Shown here in pieces: positions 47,135 to 58,566 of a stretch of DNA of 64,000 nucleotides. The position numbers and the translations under genes were made by a program. This DNA comes from Saksenaea vasiformis B4078 (taxonomy: Eukaryota; Mucoromycota; Mucoromycetes; Mucorales; Saksenaeaceae), in contig JNDT01002247.1 of NCBI GenBank assembly GCA_000697055.1, positions 1-64,000 on the forward strand. Reading direction: 5' to 3'. The notes below the pieces were generated by a model. The model worked only from the letters and a program-made list of their open reading frames with translations, was not told the DNA's origin and did no database searches. The stretch's first letter is position 1, and every line of letters begins with the position of its first letter.

Positions 47135-48821
47135 TTATGTACTTGCAACCTTTAAAACACGAACACATGCATCTATTACATCTCTAGTCTGACCAATGTT
47201 TGCGCAACATGCTTCAAAACCGTCTTGCCATTTGCCGTCCTTCAATGTTGCATCTGCTAATGCTTTGAATAACACCAATGTCATCATATATGTTTGTGGC
47301 GTATCCAGCACGACCGAAGATGCATCTGCAAACCGTAATGTCTTGATAAGATCCACCAAGTCATTCTCAAGACTACGTCCAACAGCTATCTGCGTTCGGA
47401 TCAAGTTGTACCTATTTTAACCCAGTTGCGTTAACAAAAAAAAATTCTAATTGATCACCCGACCATCATGCAAAAAGAAAAAAAGAAAAAGAAGGAAGGA
47501 AAACTTACGTCTCTAGTATCTTTTCACTAAAAATATGTCCTCGTATCACATTCGCTTCTGCACTGGTCTCATCATCAATAAACCTCTGTATATCCACGAA
47601 ACCTGTGCTTTCCAAACTGGATAGGTATAATCGCGTCCACCGGGTGGTCATACTATCAACCATCGTCCACACTTTTCCAAACAATGACATCTCCAACGCC
47701 TTGTTCTTTTTCTTTTTCGGTTTTTTCGTGTCTTTGACAGTCACTTGGATCACTTTGCTTGCATCGAGAGGTGGACCTGCCGCATCAGACGAGTGACCCA
47801 GTGGCGGCGCCTTTGCCGGACTGGATTCCTTTGATTTAGGCCGGGATTTTGATTCAGGCTGAGGTGCTGGCTTCGACTCTGGCTCAGGCTTTACAACGTC
47901 TGGTTGATCAAGGTTCATACGCTTAAGCATCATCATTGTCTCCATGGCATCGTCTAGCAGAGCATCTCCTTCCATTGTTTCCGATACCGCTTTTTTGTTC
48001 TTCTTCTTCTGCTGCTCCTCCTCCTCCTCCATTACCACGATTTCATCCTTCTTTTTCAGGACCATTGTTGTAGGATCGTTCGCGCTTTTTTTCATTTGAA
48101 TTCTGTAACCCTCAATGGCATCATGGACACCTACTGCGGGTACCGTGGCTGTCTCTACCGTTTTCTCTACAATTTCGACGTTCATCGTTCCAGTGCTAGG
48201 CACGTTAGCCAAAAGCTTTTGTACATAGGTATCCCGTATATCTGCTTCCGTTCTGTGTGATTGCATACGCTTTTTTTCCTGTGAAAGTGCTTCCCTACAA
48301 TAACATAGGAGTCAGTCAGTCTGGACCGAACATGGGCAAATCGATGCTTTTTACTTGTAGTCTTGATGCATTGGCACGACATGGACTGTTGACGGCAAGG
48401 ACAGATCGCGTGCCCAAACAGCTTCTTCAGATAATTGCATGGCATAGTATTTTGACTTCTTCAAACATGCATCAGAGCAGTAGGATGCCAATTCGGTTTG
48501 ATCAAAAACTTTACGTTGGGAATACGAAATACGATAGCGAGCTGGTTTCTGTGGCGGCCGATCGCAAAGCGGGTATCCGCAAAATTCTTGTACCATACGT
48601 TCTTCAATCACCTCATCGTATGTCTGCGGCTGTAACACTTTGGCAGCCTCTTTGAGAATGGCGGTAGATACTTTGGGCTGAGAAAATAGCTTTTCTTGCC
48701 ATTCAAACGTCAGATTCTGCACATTGAATCGTTGTTGTGCACTTGTCTTAATAAGCTTCTGCTTAGGCGTCAGCTTCTTAGTTCGTTTGCCCATGGGCTT
48801 CTTAGTTGCTCTCGTAGTCAT
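47135..48821 (-). CDS. RTR1: RNA polymerase II CTD phosphatase Rtr1/RPAP2
   Basis: Three exons (48355-48821, 47509-48294, 47135-47411) give 509 aa in frame. The N-terminal third carries the Rtr1/RPAP2 zinc motif C81-x4-C86-x28-C115-x3-C119 (FCGYPLC..YCSDAC) within KYY-rich flanks. The family removes phosphate from Ser5 of the RNA polymerase II C-terminal repeat and helps polymerase import. The middle is disordered, with a PEPESKP-type Pro/Glu repeat and a KKPKKKK basic patch that could be a nuclear signal. The C-terminal part (FGKVWTMVDSMTTRWTRLYL onward) is helical, as in RPAP2. The length is nearer RPAP2 than yeast Rtr1. Confidence 0.9.
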
Positions 48822-48849
48822 TATGCGATCAAAGGAAAAGCTGCAGTTG

Positions 48850-49170
48850 AGCGTGTGACGGTCGAAGCAATTTTAATTTTGAAGGGATGATGACTTTTGC
48901 AGCACAGAAATACCTTCGTTTTAGCTTAACCCAAGGAATAGTTCGCGCCTGGATATCCTAAACCTCGCATTGAGGTGGTTCAGTGATTTGCTTCTCAGCA
49001 TCCTGTCGGAAAGCATACAAATGCTTCACAGTAAATCCGTGTGTAAAGGAACACATAAACGGTCTTTTTTTCATTTCTTTGGCTTCGCCTTTTCAAAAAG
49101 CATCACTGTATGGATGTCAATCCTCCATCACATACACAGAACCCATTCATGGCGTTGTATCTATCGCTTA
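48850..49170. repeat. Dispersed repeat, copy E
   Basis: Contains ggaatagttcgcgcctggat, then a diverged cagtgatttgcttctcagca, gtcggaaagcat, gtgtgtaaaggaacacataa and a T-run with ctttggct. It lies directly upstream of the Rtr1/RPAP2 start (about 30 nt), so it may now overlap that gene's promoter. Confidence 0.5.
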
Positions 49171-49845
49171 ACTTACAGTGCTCCTCTTCCAAGTTCAAAA
49201 CCCTCTAATTTAAACCCCGTCCTTTTCAAGAAGTTTGACCAGAAACCTAATGTAGATTTTCAAGTTCTCGATAAAATCAAGTTCAACGTGATAAAGAGTG
49301 TTGAAACTGCTACTGGGGGAAATAGTTGCTTCGAGAACGCGCTCTATTGATTGATTTCTTGCCAAATACGACATGATAGGCGATTGTCTCGTAACCTCGT
49401 TTTTTCGCTCCGTGACCCTTCCATTTCTCTCTTCATCAAAGAAACCTATCACAGCGTCGATACGTAATAGCCGATTTCGCAATGGAAATATAGGGTCCCT
49501 CTTTCGAAAATTCAGATACCTGCTAGATTAGCATAAGCACTTCGTCTTTTATAGAACCTGTTTATTGGTCGTCATGCCGGGTTCCTTTGAAAGACCAACC
49601 TAGTTCTTTGTCCAATCTGAGCTCTGAGAGTGGTCATACAGATTCTTCCTTTTTTTTTTTTTTTGGTATCGCATTGCGATGTTCACGGGTCATAGTGACG
49701 TTCTTTGGCGCCTTGCGAAAAATGGTGATAAACAGGGTTGTTCATTGATAAAATCGCTAAATATGACGAACAACTACGTAATCCCATACAACCCGTAAAA
49801 AGCTGCTATATAATGACTCATCATTGTACGTAAGAACTGCCCTTG
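49171..49845. other. Intergenic, no gene seen
   Basis: A minus frame at 49210-49482 has no motif. A T14-type tract lies at 49.65 kb. Confidence 0.45.
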
Positions 49846-50887
49846 ATGGTGTCTGTACGACTCGCCGCCTATACTCAGACGACGTTGTCACACGTCTTCA
49901 ATAAAATAAAAGCCCGCGATATTCAAGCATTTTTGCAAGGAAGCGAAGACTTTATATTAACGGGCGACTACTGTAAACTACATTGAAGCGCCCTATTGAC
50001 GCCATCAAAAGCATAAACGACATTCAACAAGTCGAAATTGCAGCGAAGATCGTCTCTGCACTGATGCACCGCTTCATTGGCTATAGCGAACCTAAGACCA
50101 AGGAAATTGAGGCAACCATAACCATTGAGATGATCCGCCCGTTCCTTCTTAACTGCGTCGCTCCACAATTGAGAGGCATTAAGTTCGAATGGCAAATATC
50201 GTGGATGAACTGTTTATCAGGTAACTAAACTTAGTCAAAAAATGACATATCATCTTATCCCTCTTTCCAGTCATCCACTTAATCAGACACGATGATGATA
50301 CCTGATTTTGACTATATGTCGATCCGACGTCTACTGTCAATTTTGAGCTGTTTTTCGTCAAAGTCAAGCGAAAAGGCAACTATTCAAATGGCCACCTCGA
50401 AAGCGACCTGGTCAAGCTCGGCAAGAGATGCAGATCGCTGTGAACAAACTGGTCTTGCAGAAGGTGGAGAGCCCGGAAGTAGTTGGCCTGTTGGTTGAAG
50501 GTAGGCTTATTAGTGCCGCTATTACATTATTGTGTAATGCGTAGAGTAGGAGACTGTGCAGTGGCGGACAAGATGGATCTTCTTTATAACGGACAATACC
50601 GCATGATTGAGATGAGCAGATTTCACTTTGTCCAATGAGACATCGCTGATATACTTCTCATTCCAACTATACTGGAAAAGCTCCACCAGTTGCAGGTAAT
50701 TAACTTACGGTCTAACAATTGTCTCTAACTGATCTCTTGACGTCTTTACAAGGCAACAATCCAACAGACAATGGATAGCCTCTACAAAACGCTCGAGGAA
50801 GAGTTCTGTGTTGATCTGACCTCCTATGTCAGAATTGCTTGTGACAGTCCAGTGGCTGTAAAGAAGTCCAAGAGCGACAATGAATAA
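49846..50887 (+). pseudogene. Decayed spliced gene of an unknown, probably multi-copy family
   Basis: Protein-like sequence can be followed from the ATG at 49846 to TAA at 50885-50887, but only with repairs. There is a frame change near 49980, two in-frame TGA codons near 50302-50312, a one-base frameshift near 50427 (after KLGK), and another TGA near 50637 (after HFVQ). Canonical introns remain (gtaact..ttccag at about 50220-50269, gtaggc..gtagag, gtaatt..acaag). Recognisable segments include KRPIDAIKSINDIQQ, STVNFELFFVKVKRKG, VNKLVLQKVESPEVVGLLVEG, LLYNGQYRMIE and IPTILEKL. I cannot name the family. Its shape recalls repetitive lineage-specific proteins of Mucorales. Confidence 0.6.
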
Positions 50888-51373
50888 AAACATGTGCGTG
50901 TTTGTACAGCCAAAAGACAAAAACTTTATAGGAGAGGATTCTTACATTTGCACAATGAGCTCTTTTTGCCAGAACGTAGCTGGCCGCTCTAATAGACAAA
51001 TAATCATTCTACATCCTTTGGGACGTTTTGAACAACTTTGTACTGATACAGGTCTCCTCCACTTTTGTGATAATTGCTTCCACTGTTTCGCGTTTAGTCT
51101 CGATGCGTCCATGCCGTCATTTTCTGTAAATCCATGTCTTGAATCTCAGGGATATAGCTGATACAGCCCTCTCTTGGCAAAAATGAGTTACTCCTAGTCG
51201 AAGTAAAGATAAGGAATATTGACAGCGAAACGTATCAGGGATTCTGGATCGGGAAAAGGCCCGATCTTCAGAATCGTTATAAAGTCATGCACTCTTCCCA
51301 AAATCGCGAAGCCACCTGGTAGGTTCAACCCCGCAACGTAAGGTGAAGCATATCTCTTCGTCAGTCATCTATC
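50888..51373. other. Intergenic upstream of SUS1
   Basis: No gene seen. The plus frame at 50880-51161 begins inside the end of the pseudogene and has no motif. Confidence 0.45.
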
Positions 51374-51837
51374 ATGAGTGATGCAGAGAATAAACTCAAA
51401 ATAGCTCTAAGTCGCCAATTTGTTGATTCTGGAGAAAAGGAGAGGTACTCATATATTGAAACGCCCCTCTGTCTTTTTGCTGACATGCTGTTTTCTGGTC
51501 ATAAGGTTGTTAAGCCTTTTGCGATCGCGATTGGCCGAATCAGGATGGAACGATACACTTTATGCGCACTCTCGCGGTAGTTGTTTCATTACTTACTTAA
51601 ACCGTGCTGAATAGTGAGCTCTCTCTCGTTTTTCAGAAACTGTTCGAAACCGTAAACTCGAAAATATTACGTTGGATGACCTCATTACAGAGACAGCTGA
51701 CTACGGGCGAAGTAAGTTGATCAGACACCATTGCATGCAGCTAATGTATTCCCAACACTCTAGGCACCGTGAATGAGACGATTAAGAAAGAATTGTTGAT
51801 ACAAATCAAGAAATTTTTGGAAGAGCATATCGATTAA
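51374..51837 (+). CDS. SUS1: Sus1/ENY2 transcription and mRNA export factor
   Basis: Four exons (51374-51444, 51506-51576, 51637-51711, 51764-51837) of 71-75 nt each give 96 aa, the family's usual size. The frame is kept only with all three introns removed. Family landmarks are LRSRLAESGWNDTLYAHSR, followed by the NITLDDLITE helix and KKELLIQIKKFLEEHI. Sus1/ENY2 is a small helical protein shared by the SAGA deubiquitinase module and the TREX-2 complex at nuclear pores, linking histone H2B deubiquitination with mRNA export. The gene is short but has three introns, and yeast SUS1 is also unusual in keeping two. Confidence 0.92.
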
Positions 51838-52469
51838 GTTTGGAAATTTCGACTTTGTTGGACCAACCCCATGTTAATGATTATCCAACATTCATAAAAG
51901 CACTGTAATTATAAAATACAGTGGCCGCGCGTTGTAATGGATGGAAAACATCTCATTATGTAGAGGTTACCATTAGAATCATGCTATTTAAGTCTATCAA
52001 CGAAAAGCAACGCTCCTCCGCCCCGACGTCAACAGCAACAATAGCGTTATCCAGTACCATTGTAACGCGCGGCTCTATTTGTCTTCCAACAGCCTATTCA
52101 AATAATACAACGTAGAGCCATTCGGCTAAAGTTTATACATGTATGAGGAACTTAAGTGAATGCATTTTTCGATAGATGGGTTTTCCGGCATTGTAGCAAA
52201 GGCGTATGCGCTAGTCATCATTAAATTGCGTCGTTGGGAAATGTGTCATCCATCAGAAAACCTCCTCAGTGAGTGATATGACAAAGTCAGGCTGACGGGT
52301 ACAACTTTTCTTCTGAAAAGAAAAGCGATTCTCCGTTATCCTTCATTCTATCGATATGCCCCCAACAAGATTTGGCTATGCAATCTTTTTTTTTTTTCCT
52401 TCCTTTTTGTAGGCAAAGGTGTAGGTTAGAGTAAGTTTATTTTGGTTAGGTTAGTCGGAATGGTTCCTA
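51838..52469. other. Spacer between convergent SUS1 and NAA10 genes
   Basis: No gene seen. The frame at 51921-52115 has no motif. A T13 tract lies near 52.39 kb. Confidence 0.45.
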
Positions 52470-53225
52470 TTAATGTGCTGCAACTACTTCATTCACTTCC
52501 TCGACAACACCGCGCAACTTCGGTTTCTTTGGTTCGATCAATTGCAGACGCATCGCCAAAGCATCTTCTCCATCTGCGTAGTATTTCTTCTCGACATCAT
52601 GCACACTACAGCACCCAAATGATTATTATCCACCGTAATAGACGCACCTTAATGGTTACTTGCCTGAATTTTAATGTATCTCGGTATAAACCGATGGCTG
52701 CACGATTTGTCTTACGGACGTGCAATGAAACATAATGTGCACCAAACACTTCAACCATCATCTTTGTTGCTTGTGTCATCAATTTTTCGGCAAGACCCAA
52801 ACGACGGTAGGTTCTCATCACCGATAACGACGTAATATGACCGTGAGGCACATCATTGGGCTCTTCTTCCCTATGTTCCAATTTTTTGTTTTGTCAGCTA
52901 AAGACATCGAGCACCACACACGCGTTTCTTACATCTTTGCCAACACATAACCAACAATTTTTCCATTATCGTCCTCGGCAACATAAGAAAGTTGAGGCCA
53001 TGACAGAGCGTGGTAAAGATCTGAAGCGAGATCCATACGATTAGTTGCAACTAACAGTAACAACATGCTTAATACTTGCAGTATTTCATTTGGTAATTCT
53101 CGGGAAGGTCGAGCAAGTTACAATTTTGCACTGCAAGAAGATCTTCAACCTAAATAGGAATATAAGAGGGGTTCCGGACTGGTGCATCTTGGGGTCTTTC
53201 TCACCGTGGCCTGTCTAATGTTCAT
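52470..53225 (-). CDS. ARD1: N-terminal acetyltransferase A catalytic subunit Naa10/Ard1
   Basis: Five exons (53205-53225, 53080-53149, 52933-53020, 52664-52870, 52470-52605) give 173 aa. It begins [11 protein letters not shown] and reads [27 protein letters not shown], then the GNAT acetyl-CoA motif RRLGLA (82-87), [14 protein letters not shown] and [14 protein letters not shown], all hallmarks of Naa10. It acetylates N-termini such as Ser, Ala and Thr after Met removal, co-translationally with Naa15. Introns 2 (53021-53079) and 4 (52606-52663) start with GCAAGT instead of GT, and no GT site in either place keeps the frame. The first exon is only 21 nt. Confidence 0.93.
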
Positions 53226-54213
53226 GGTTACTGTGTTTGGAAAGGACGAAAAGAGCGGTATATATGTTTATCGTGGATTTGCACGTCATTCATTCACAGC
53301 TCCAGCGGAGTTGTCCCGCACAGACAAACGACAACCTTAGGCCAAACGTCGTGTATCTCCCTTGAAACAGATGTATGGATGAAGAATATTTTCTATGCCA
53401 ACATCTTTACTTCATGATATCGATACGATAAGATCACAAACGATGTAGGGAGGCACGAAAGGAAGAAAATAAAGAGGTTGCTGTATAGTCTCACAGATCT
53501 TAGCCTGCTATACCTTAGCATATTACCCACGGCCCAAAAATGAAGTAGAAGTATGCTGTTCTTTCCATATACTGATACTTCACCCTATCCCTATCCTCTA
53601 TCTGGCTAGCTCACTACTGGAAACAACACATGGCTTCGCGTCGGCTACTGTAAGGGCTACAAGATATATTCGTCAGATCAGCTATCGTACATTCCTCATA
53701 TTGAATGAAACATTTGGCCAAATTAACCGCTGATCCAACTAACACAAACAACAACCAGAGCCAAAGTTCGTTTTACTGTTTATTGTCTCGTCGAAACTTT
53801 GGCAGGTCGTCCTACGAGTTGGCCGGTATTGACATGTCTACCGTATAGTATCCAGCGTCGAAAGTTGTACTGAACATAGAGTAGTAGTAGTAGTAGTAGT
53901 TGGCTCTATTCTTTTAGACTAGCAAGGGCGCTAGGATGGACTGAGACTTCGTGGATTTGGATAGGGGCCGAGAGTAAAATGGCAGGGCTACTTCTACATG
54001 CAACTATCTTCTCTCGCAAAGGAACGTCATTGAGACGGAAACCAACAAAAGTACATGGCTGTCATGCGATGGGCAACATTTAACCATTTGGTTGAATCAA
54101 CCCGAGTTTCACAGTATCCTTGACTCGATTCGAACCATGCGTCATTTCTAAGCCACTCTCATCTTTACTTGGGAAGCTCAGTGATTCCGAAGTCAGGGAG
54201 GTCTGCTGCTACC
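53226..54213. other. Intergenic between divergent NAA10 and importin genes
   Basis: No gene seen. A tag microsatellite (tagtagtagtagtagtag) lies at about 53881-53899. Confidence 0.5.
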
Positions 54214-57200
54214 ATGGAATCACCGCATATAAGTCATGTCCAGAAGGTATGTCGTAATCGACTACCGCGGACCTTATTCAGCTGAAGGATTGTGTTAGCT
54301 TGTTGAACACCTTTACAGCTCTACCGATCCACAGCAGACAAAAGAAATTCAAGAACAACTACAGGCCATACAACGGCAACCCCAGGCGTGGCATATCGCC
54401 TCCGAACTTCTTTCTCTGCCCGTATGGTTTTCTCTCTTCATCATTTGCACAGAAAAGTTTACCAGCATCTTTTTCCCTGCAGTCTGATCAATGTCGTTTT
54501 TTCGGAGCACATACGCTCCAAGTGAAAATCGCACGCGACTGGTTCGTTGATAGCATTTTGCTCGGCAGTTTTGCTTTTTAGCTTTTTTTTTTTTACCGAG
54601 ATGCTTTAGGCACACACTCCCGGAAGATCGTATTGAATGGCTTCGCAATGAGATTTTAACATGGATCGTGCGACTGTGTTCCGGCCCCATGTTTATTACA
54701 ACAAAATTATGTCTAGCGGTAAAAAAAAAAAAAAGAAAAAAAAAGAATTGGAATTTATGCAAGAAGAACAGAAAGGGGGGAAACTGAGCCTTATTATTCT
54801 TTGCAGCTTATCACATATGCATTTCATACTGTTCCTGGACATTGGAAACATTTCATATCCGAATCCGTGAGTGCTGTGCAGCAAGGTGCACATGCCTACG
54901 GTATTCCTGCTCATCAGGTCCAAGCGACTGTTCTCGAGTTTTTCACACTTGTTCCGGAAGAAATGTCCAATGCTGAAATTTTAGGTGGTCGGAAGTAAGA
55001 TCAAGTTCAAAAAAAACATATATTAGATCGTCTAACCAATTAGATTAGGTTGTCATTGATGCAGGAATTAAAGGACAGCGTGTCGTTGGTGCTGACAACC
55101 TTATCCTCTCTCCTCTTCAATACGGATGCCTCTGTTGACATTTTAGTCCAGCAAAAGGCATTGAAATGTTTGCAAAGTTGGATTCAGTACGGTATTGCTT
55201 TGGAGTAAGTTGACAGACAATGACAGAAGAGGAGATGGGATGATTGAGCAAAGTCTCACTTTCTTTATTCAGGGATGCCTATCCTTTGTTACGACAGACT
55301 ATGTTATTAATGGGCCATGAGGAGTTGTTTGAACCAGCAATCGAGGTGCTATTAGAATCAATGCAGCAGTCATCCTGGGCGAAATACATGACGCTTCGCG
55401 ATGATTTGTTAAATTGCTTTACCAGTGAATGGATGAAGAGCAAATTTGCAGAGTGTATAAACGGTAAGCAAAGCAAGGTCATTGGACAGGTCAGGGGGGA
55501 TCTAACCTACTGGGGTGGGGGTTGTTGTTCACAGAGGAAGATACGGAAGCGGCAAGATCAATGGCGAAGTTATTCAGTACCTTTGGCGAGACATTCACTG
55601 ACTTTGTGGCATTACAATTGGCCAATCCGAACGTTTCTCTTCTGTTGGATATGATCATGCAGCTAACTGCTTTTCATGGTTATTTCCCGGTCGATCAGGA
55701 AGTCAGTGACATCCCACTGAACTTTTGGTATGTTCTACAAGAAACACTTTTCGATCACGGCATTGTTCCGGTTCGTGAAACAGCGGGGGATGTGAGAGAT
55801 GGCGATGATGATGTGTCTCTGGAAAATGACAGCGCCGTAGAACAGAAGATGTGGATTAGACAGTGTGGCGAGGCAGCCATGGCGGTTTATCGCCAACTAG
55901 TAACAACATTGGTGCAAAAGGCCGTGTTTCCAGACGACGCTGTATGGGATTCATGGAATCGAGGTGAGCTATCCTTAAGCGTGGGCACCTGTCGTCGTCT
56001 GGTAACCAATGGTGGAGTTCTTTGTAGATCTAAAAGACAGGTTCAGGATCTATCGACGTGATTTGGGCGATACCGCAATCAACCCTTACTTCGTGTTACG
56101 TGATCAGATGACCGCCATCTTACTTCAGCGAGTCATCACGCTTCTGAACCAGTGGGAATCGACGCCCCTCCCATCACAGAACCTGGAAGCAACGCTCTTC
56201 TGCCTTAAAAGTATCTCCGAAGAAATCCCAGCGGAAGCAGATGCGCACATGGCCCAATTCTTCGGTCCTGACGTCTTGGGAAGATTACCACCCAGTACCA
56301 GTTTTCGTTTAAAAAACACGATACTACTGCTCATGGGTAAAACAAAACAAAGCAAAAACCAATGCTTCGCAATGATTTATCCGATTTTATTTTTCTTAGG
56401 GTCTCTTGCCGAGTGGTTGAAGCATCATCCCCAGTACTTGGCCTCGGTGATGAACTTTATTATTCCTTGCTTAAGCTCTTCCAAACTTGCACCTGCAGCA
56501 GCATCCGCCTTTGCAGATATATGTGATACATGTAGAGAATCACTGATTGATGGACTAGACAGCTTAATGCATGTCTATGGTGCTATGGCAAATAGCCAGT
56601 TACCTGTAAGTTAGAAAAAAGGGGAAGAGTTCCGTTTAACACAAGGTGTTTTTTTTAGGCAACCGTCATGCAAAAGGTGGTGGAATCGGTTGCTGATGTA
56701 ATCCAAGTGCTGCCACCAGATAGAGCAATTACACCATTGATGGTAAGAGAAGGGAAAAAAAGGGGGGAAGGAAGAAAAGAAAAAGAGAAAGAGAGACTTA
56801 TTGTAACTTTTTAGACATTAAGTGGTGACATTATTCAAGGCATAGCAAAGGCTTTGGATGCTGTGAAGCGTGAACCCGAAGCTGCGCGACTTGCTGTCCT
56901 AACACAGTTGCAATATCTTTCGGCTTGCTGCCGAGGAATCCAGTCCCCGAATGACGACTACCAGTCTCTCTCTGCGAGAAATTCAGCCTATGACGCGTAT
57001 GCGAGTGGCCAGTACGCATCCATGTACATGAATGTCGATGGTTTCTCTCAGATCACGTCGGCCCTCCGCGAGTCAACGAAGCAGATTGCTATTATCTGGA
57101 GCGGAGATGAAGAGGTTATGAAGGTTTGTTGTATTCAGGCGAAATTTTTTTAAAGTTAAATAAAAGCTGACTCAAACATTAGGCCCTTGCACATTTTCTC

Positions 57201-58368
57201 GAATCAGGCATTAGATCGACTAGTCCTCTTTTAGCTTTAGCTTTTCAGGATCTCGTAACACTTGTCGAAACAGGTTACACAAGAGCACCCTTTGCATGCT
57301 GGTTAGATACAACGACATTTATTATGACTGTGTATGGAGGGCAGGAAGAACACGCTCCAAGACTCCGGAATTTACTTGGGCTCCTTACTGAAAAAACGTT
57401 AGGTTTCATCAGCGGGACTGAAGGTCATAGAATTGAGACAATGAATGAATGTCTATGTATGATTTTGCGTTACTGACAGGCTTCTTTTTTTTCTCTTTTC
57501 TCTTTTTTCATTTATAGATATGGAACACCACCCTGATGTCGTGGACAGCTATTTTGACATGCTTTCCAGAGTAAGTTTGATTAAGGAATGTACAAATGGT
57601 GTGATAACGGCTAAAAAAAAAAAGACAATTGGGCGATGTCCAATGGTGTTTTATCAGCTACCGCGCGAGATGATCGGTACAATATTCATGTTTGGTATTG
57701 CGGGCATGAATCTTCAGGAACGATTGGCTCTGAAGGCGACGCTTAACTTTATGGTAGGATAGATCACGCAAGAGAGAGAAAGAGAGAGAGAGGGGGGGGT
57801 ATCTGCTGATAGTTTGTCAATGGTAGGCTGATTTTGTGTCACAAAGCGTCGAAGAAGGATCAGAAACAGCCGAGATAGTGAATACAATAGTGATGAACAT
57901 GGGACTTCAAATGATGGAGCAATTATTAATGGTAAGACGAACATAGAACGATAAAAAGGAATACATGAGGCTTCAACTTCTGAATAGGGAATAGGAGGGC
58001 GTGTACCACGCTCTTTTTCAGGACCACTTGTGGATGTTCTGTACAAATTGACAGGACGGTATCTGGAGGCATGCAGGCATTGGCTTCAGATACTTTTAGC
58101 GCACGTAAGTTTTATTTTTAGATAAGTTTTGTAAACATACACAATAATAATATATAATCCTGTAGGACGGATTCCCAAGTAATTTAGTGAACCGGAGTGA
58201 CAAGGAACTATTTGTGAAAGGGATCTTAGGGTTTGTATTAAATTATATGCTATGGAAAAAAGAACTTAACTGGTTTTCTGTTGACCCAGGACTCGGTCCT
58301 TTAAACGATTCAAGGAAATCGCGCACGGATTCTCGATCAAATGTCGCGGTCTGGGCAACGTCGTATGA
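54214..58368 (+). CDS. Importin-13/transportin-3 type karyopherin (Kap122/Mtr10 class)
   Basis: Nineteen exons (54214-54246, 54299-54421, 54453-54541, 54610-54718, 54807-54994, 55049-55204, 55273-55463, 55535-55963, 56028-56336, 56400-56605, 56659-56742, 56815-57123, 57183-57423, 57518-57570, 57658-57753, 57827-57931, 57988-58104, 58166-58230, 58290-58368) join in frame to 993 aa. The N-terminal repeat reads KLVEHLYSSTDP..WHIASELL and FFGAHTLQVKIARDWHTLPEDRI, the exportin-1/importin-beta N-terminal pattern. The rest is a helical HEAT-like solenoid, ending GTRSFKRFKEIAHGFSIKCRGL. Such receptors bind Ran-GTP and carry proteins through nuclear pores. The class is a best match by length and ends. 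Cargo is unknown. Confidence 0.9.
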
Positions 58369-58566
58369 TAATCACAAAAAAAGAAAGAACTTAGCATGAA
58401 AAACAAAGAAAGAAAGAGATGAGAGAGGAGGACAAAAGTAGGACAGTTTTCGTAGTAGTTTAGTTTTGACCCATTTGGTCATACCTTAGATTCCCATCGA
58501 CCTGTCATTTGTATTTCCTGAACAATCCTTTCCTTTTTTTTCTTCTTCTTTTTAATTCTTACAATA

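Noticed and set aside
51240..51345. ggttcaaccccgc resembling a tRNA T-arm/B box
   Set aside because: No matching acceptor or anticodon stem upstream; taken as chance.
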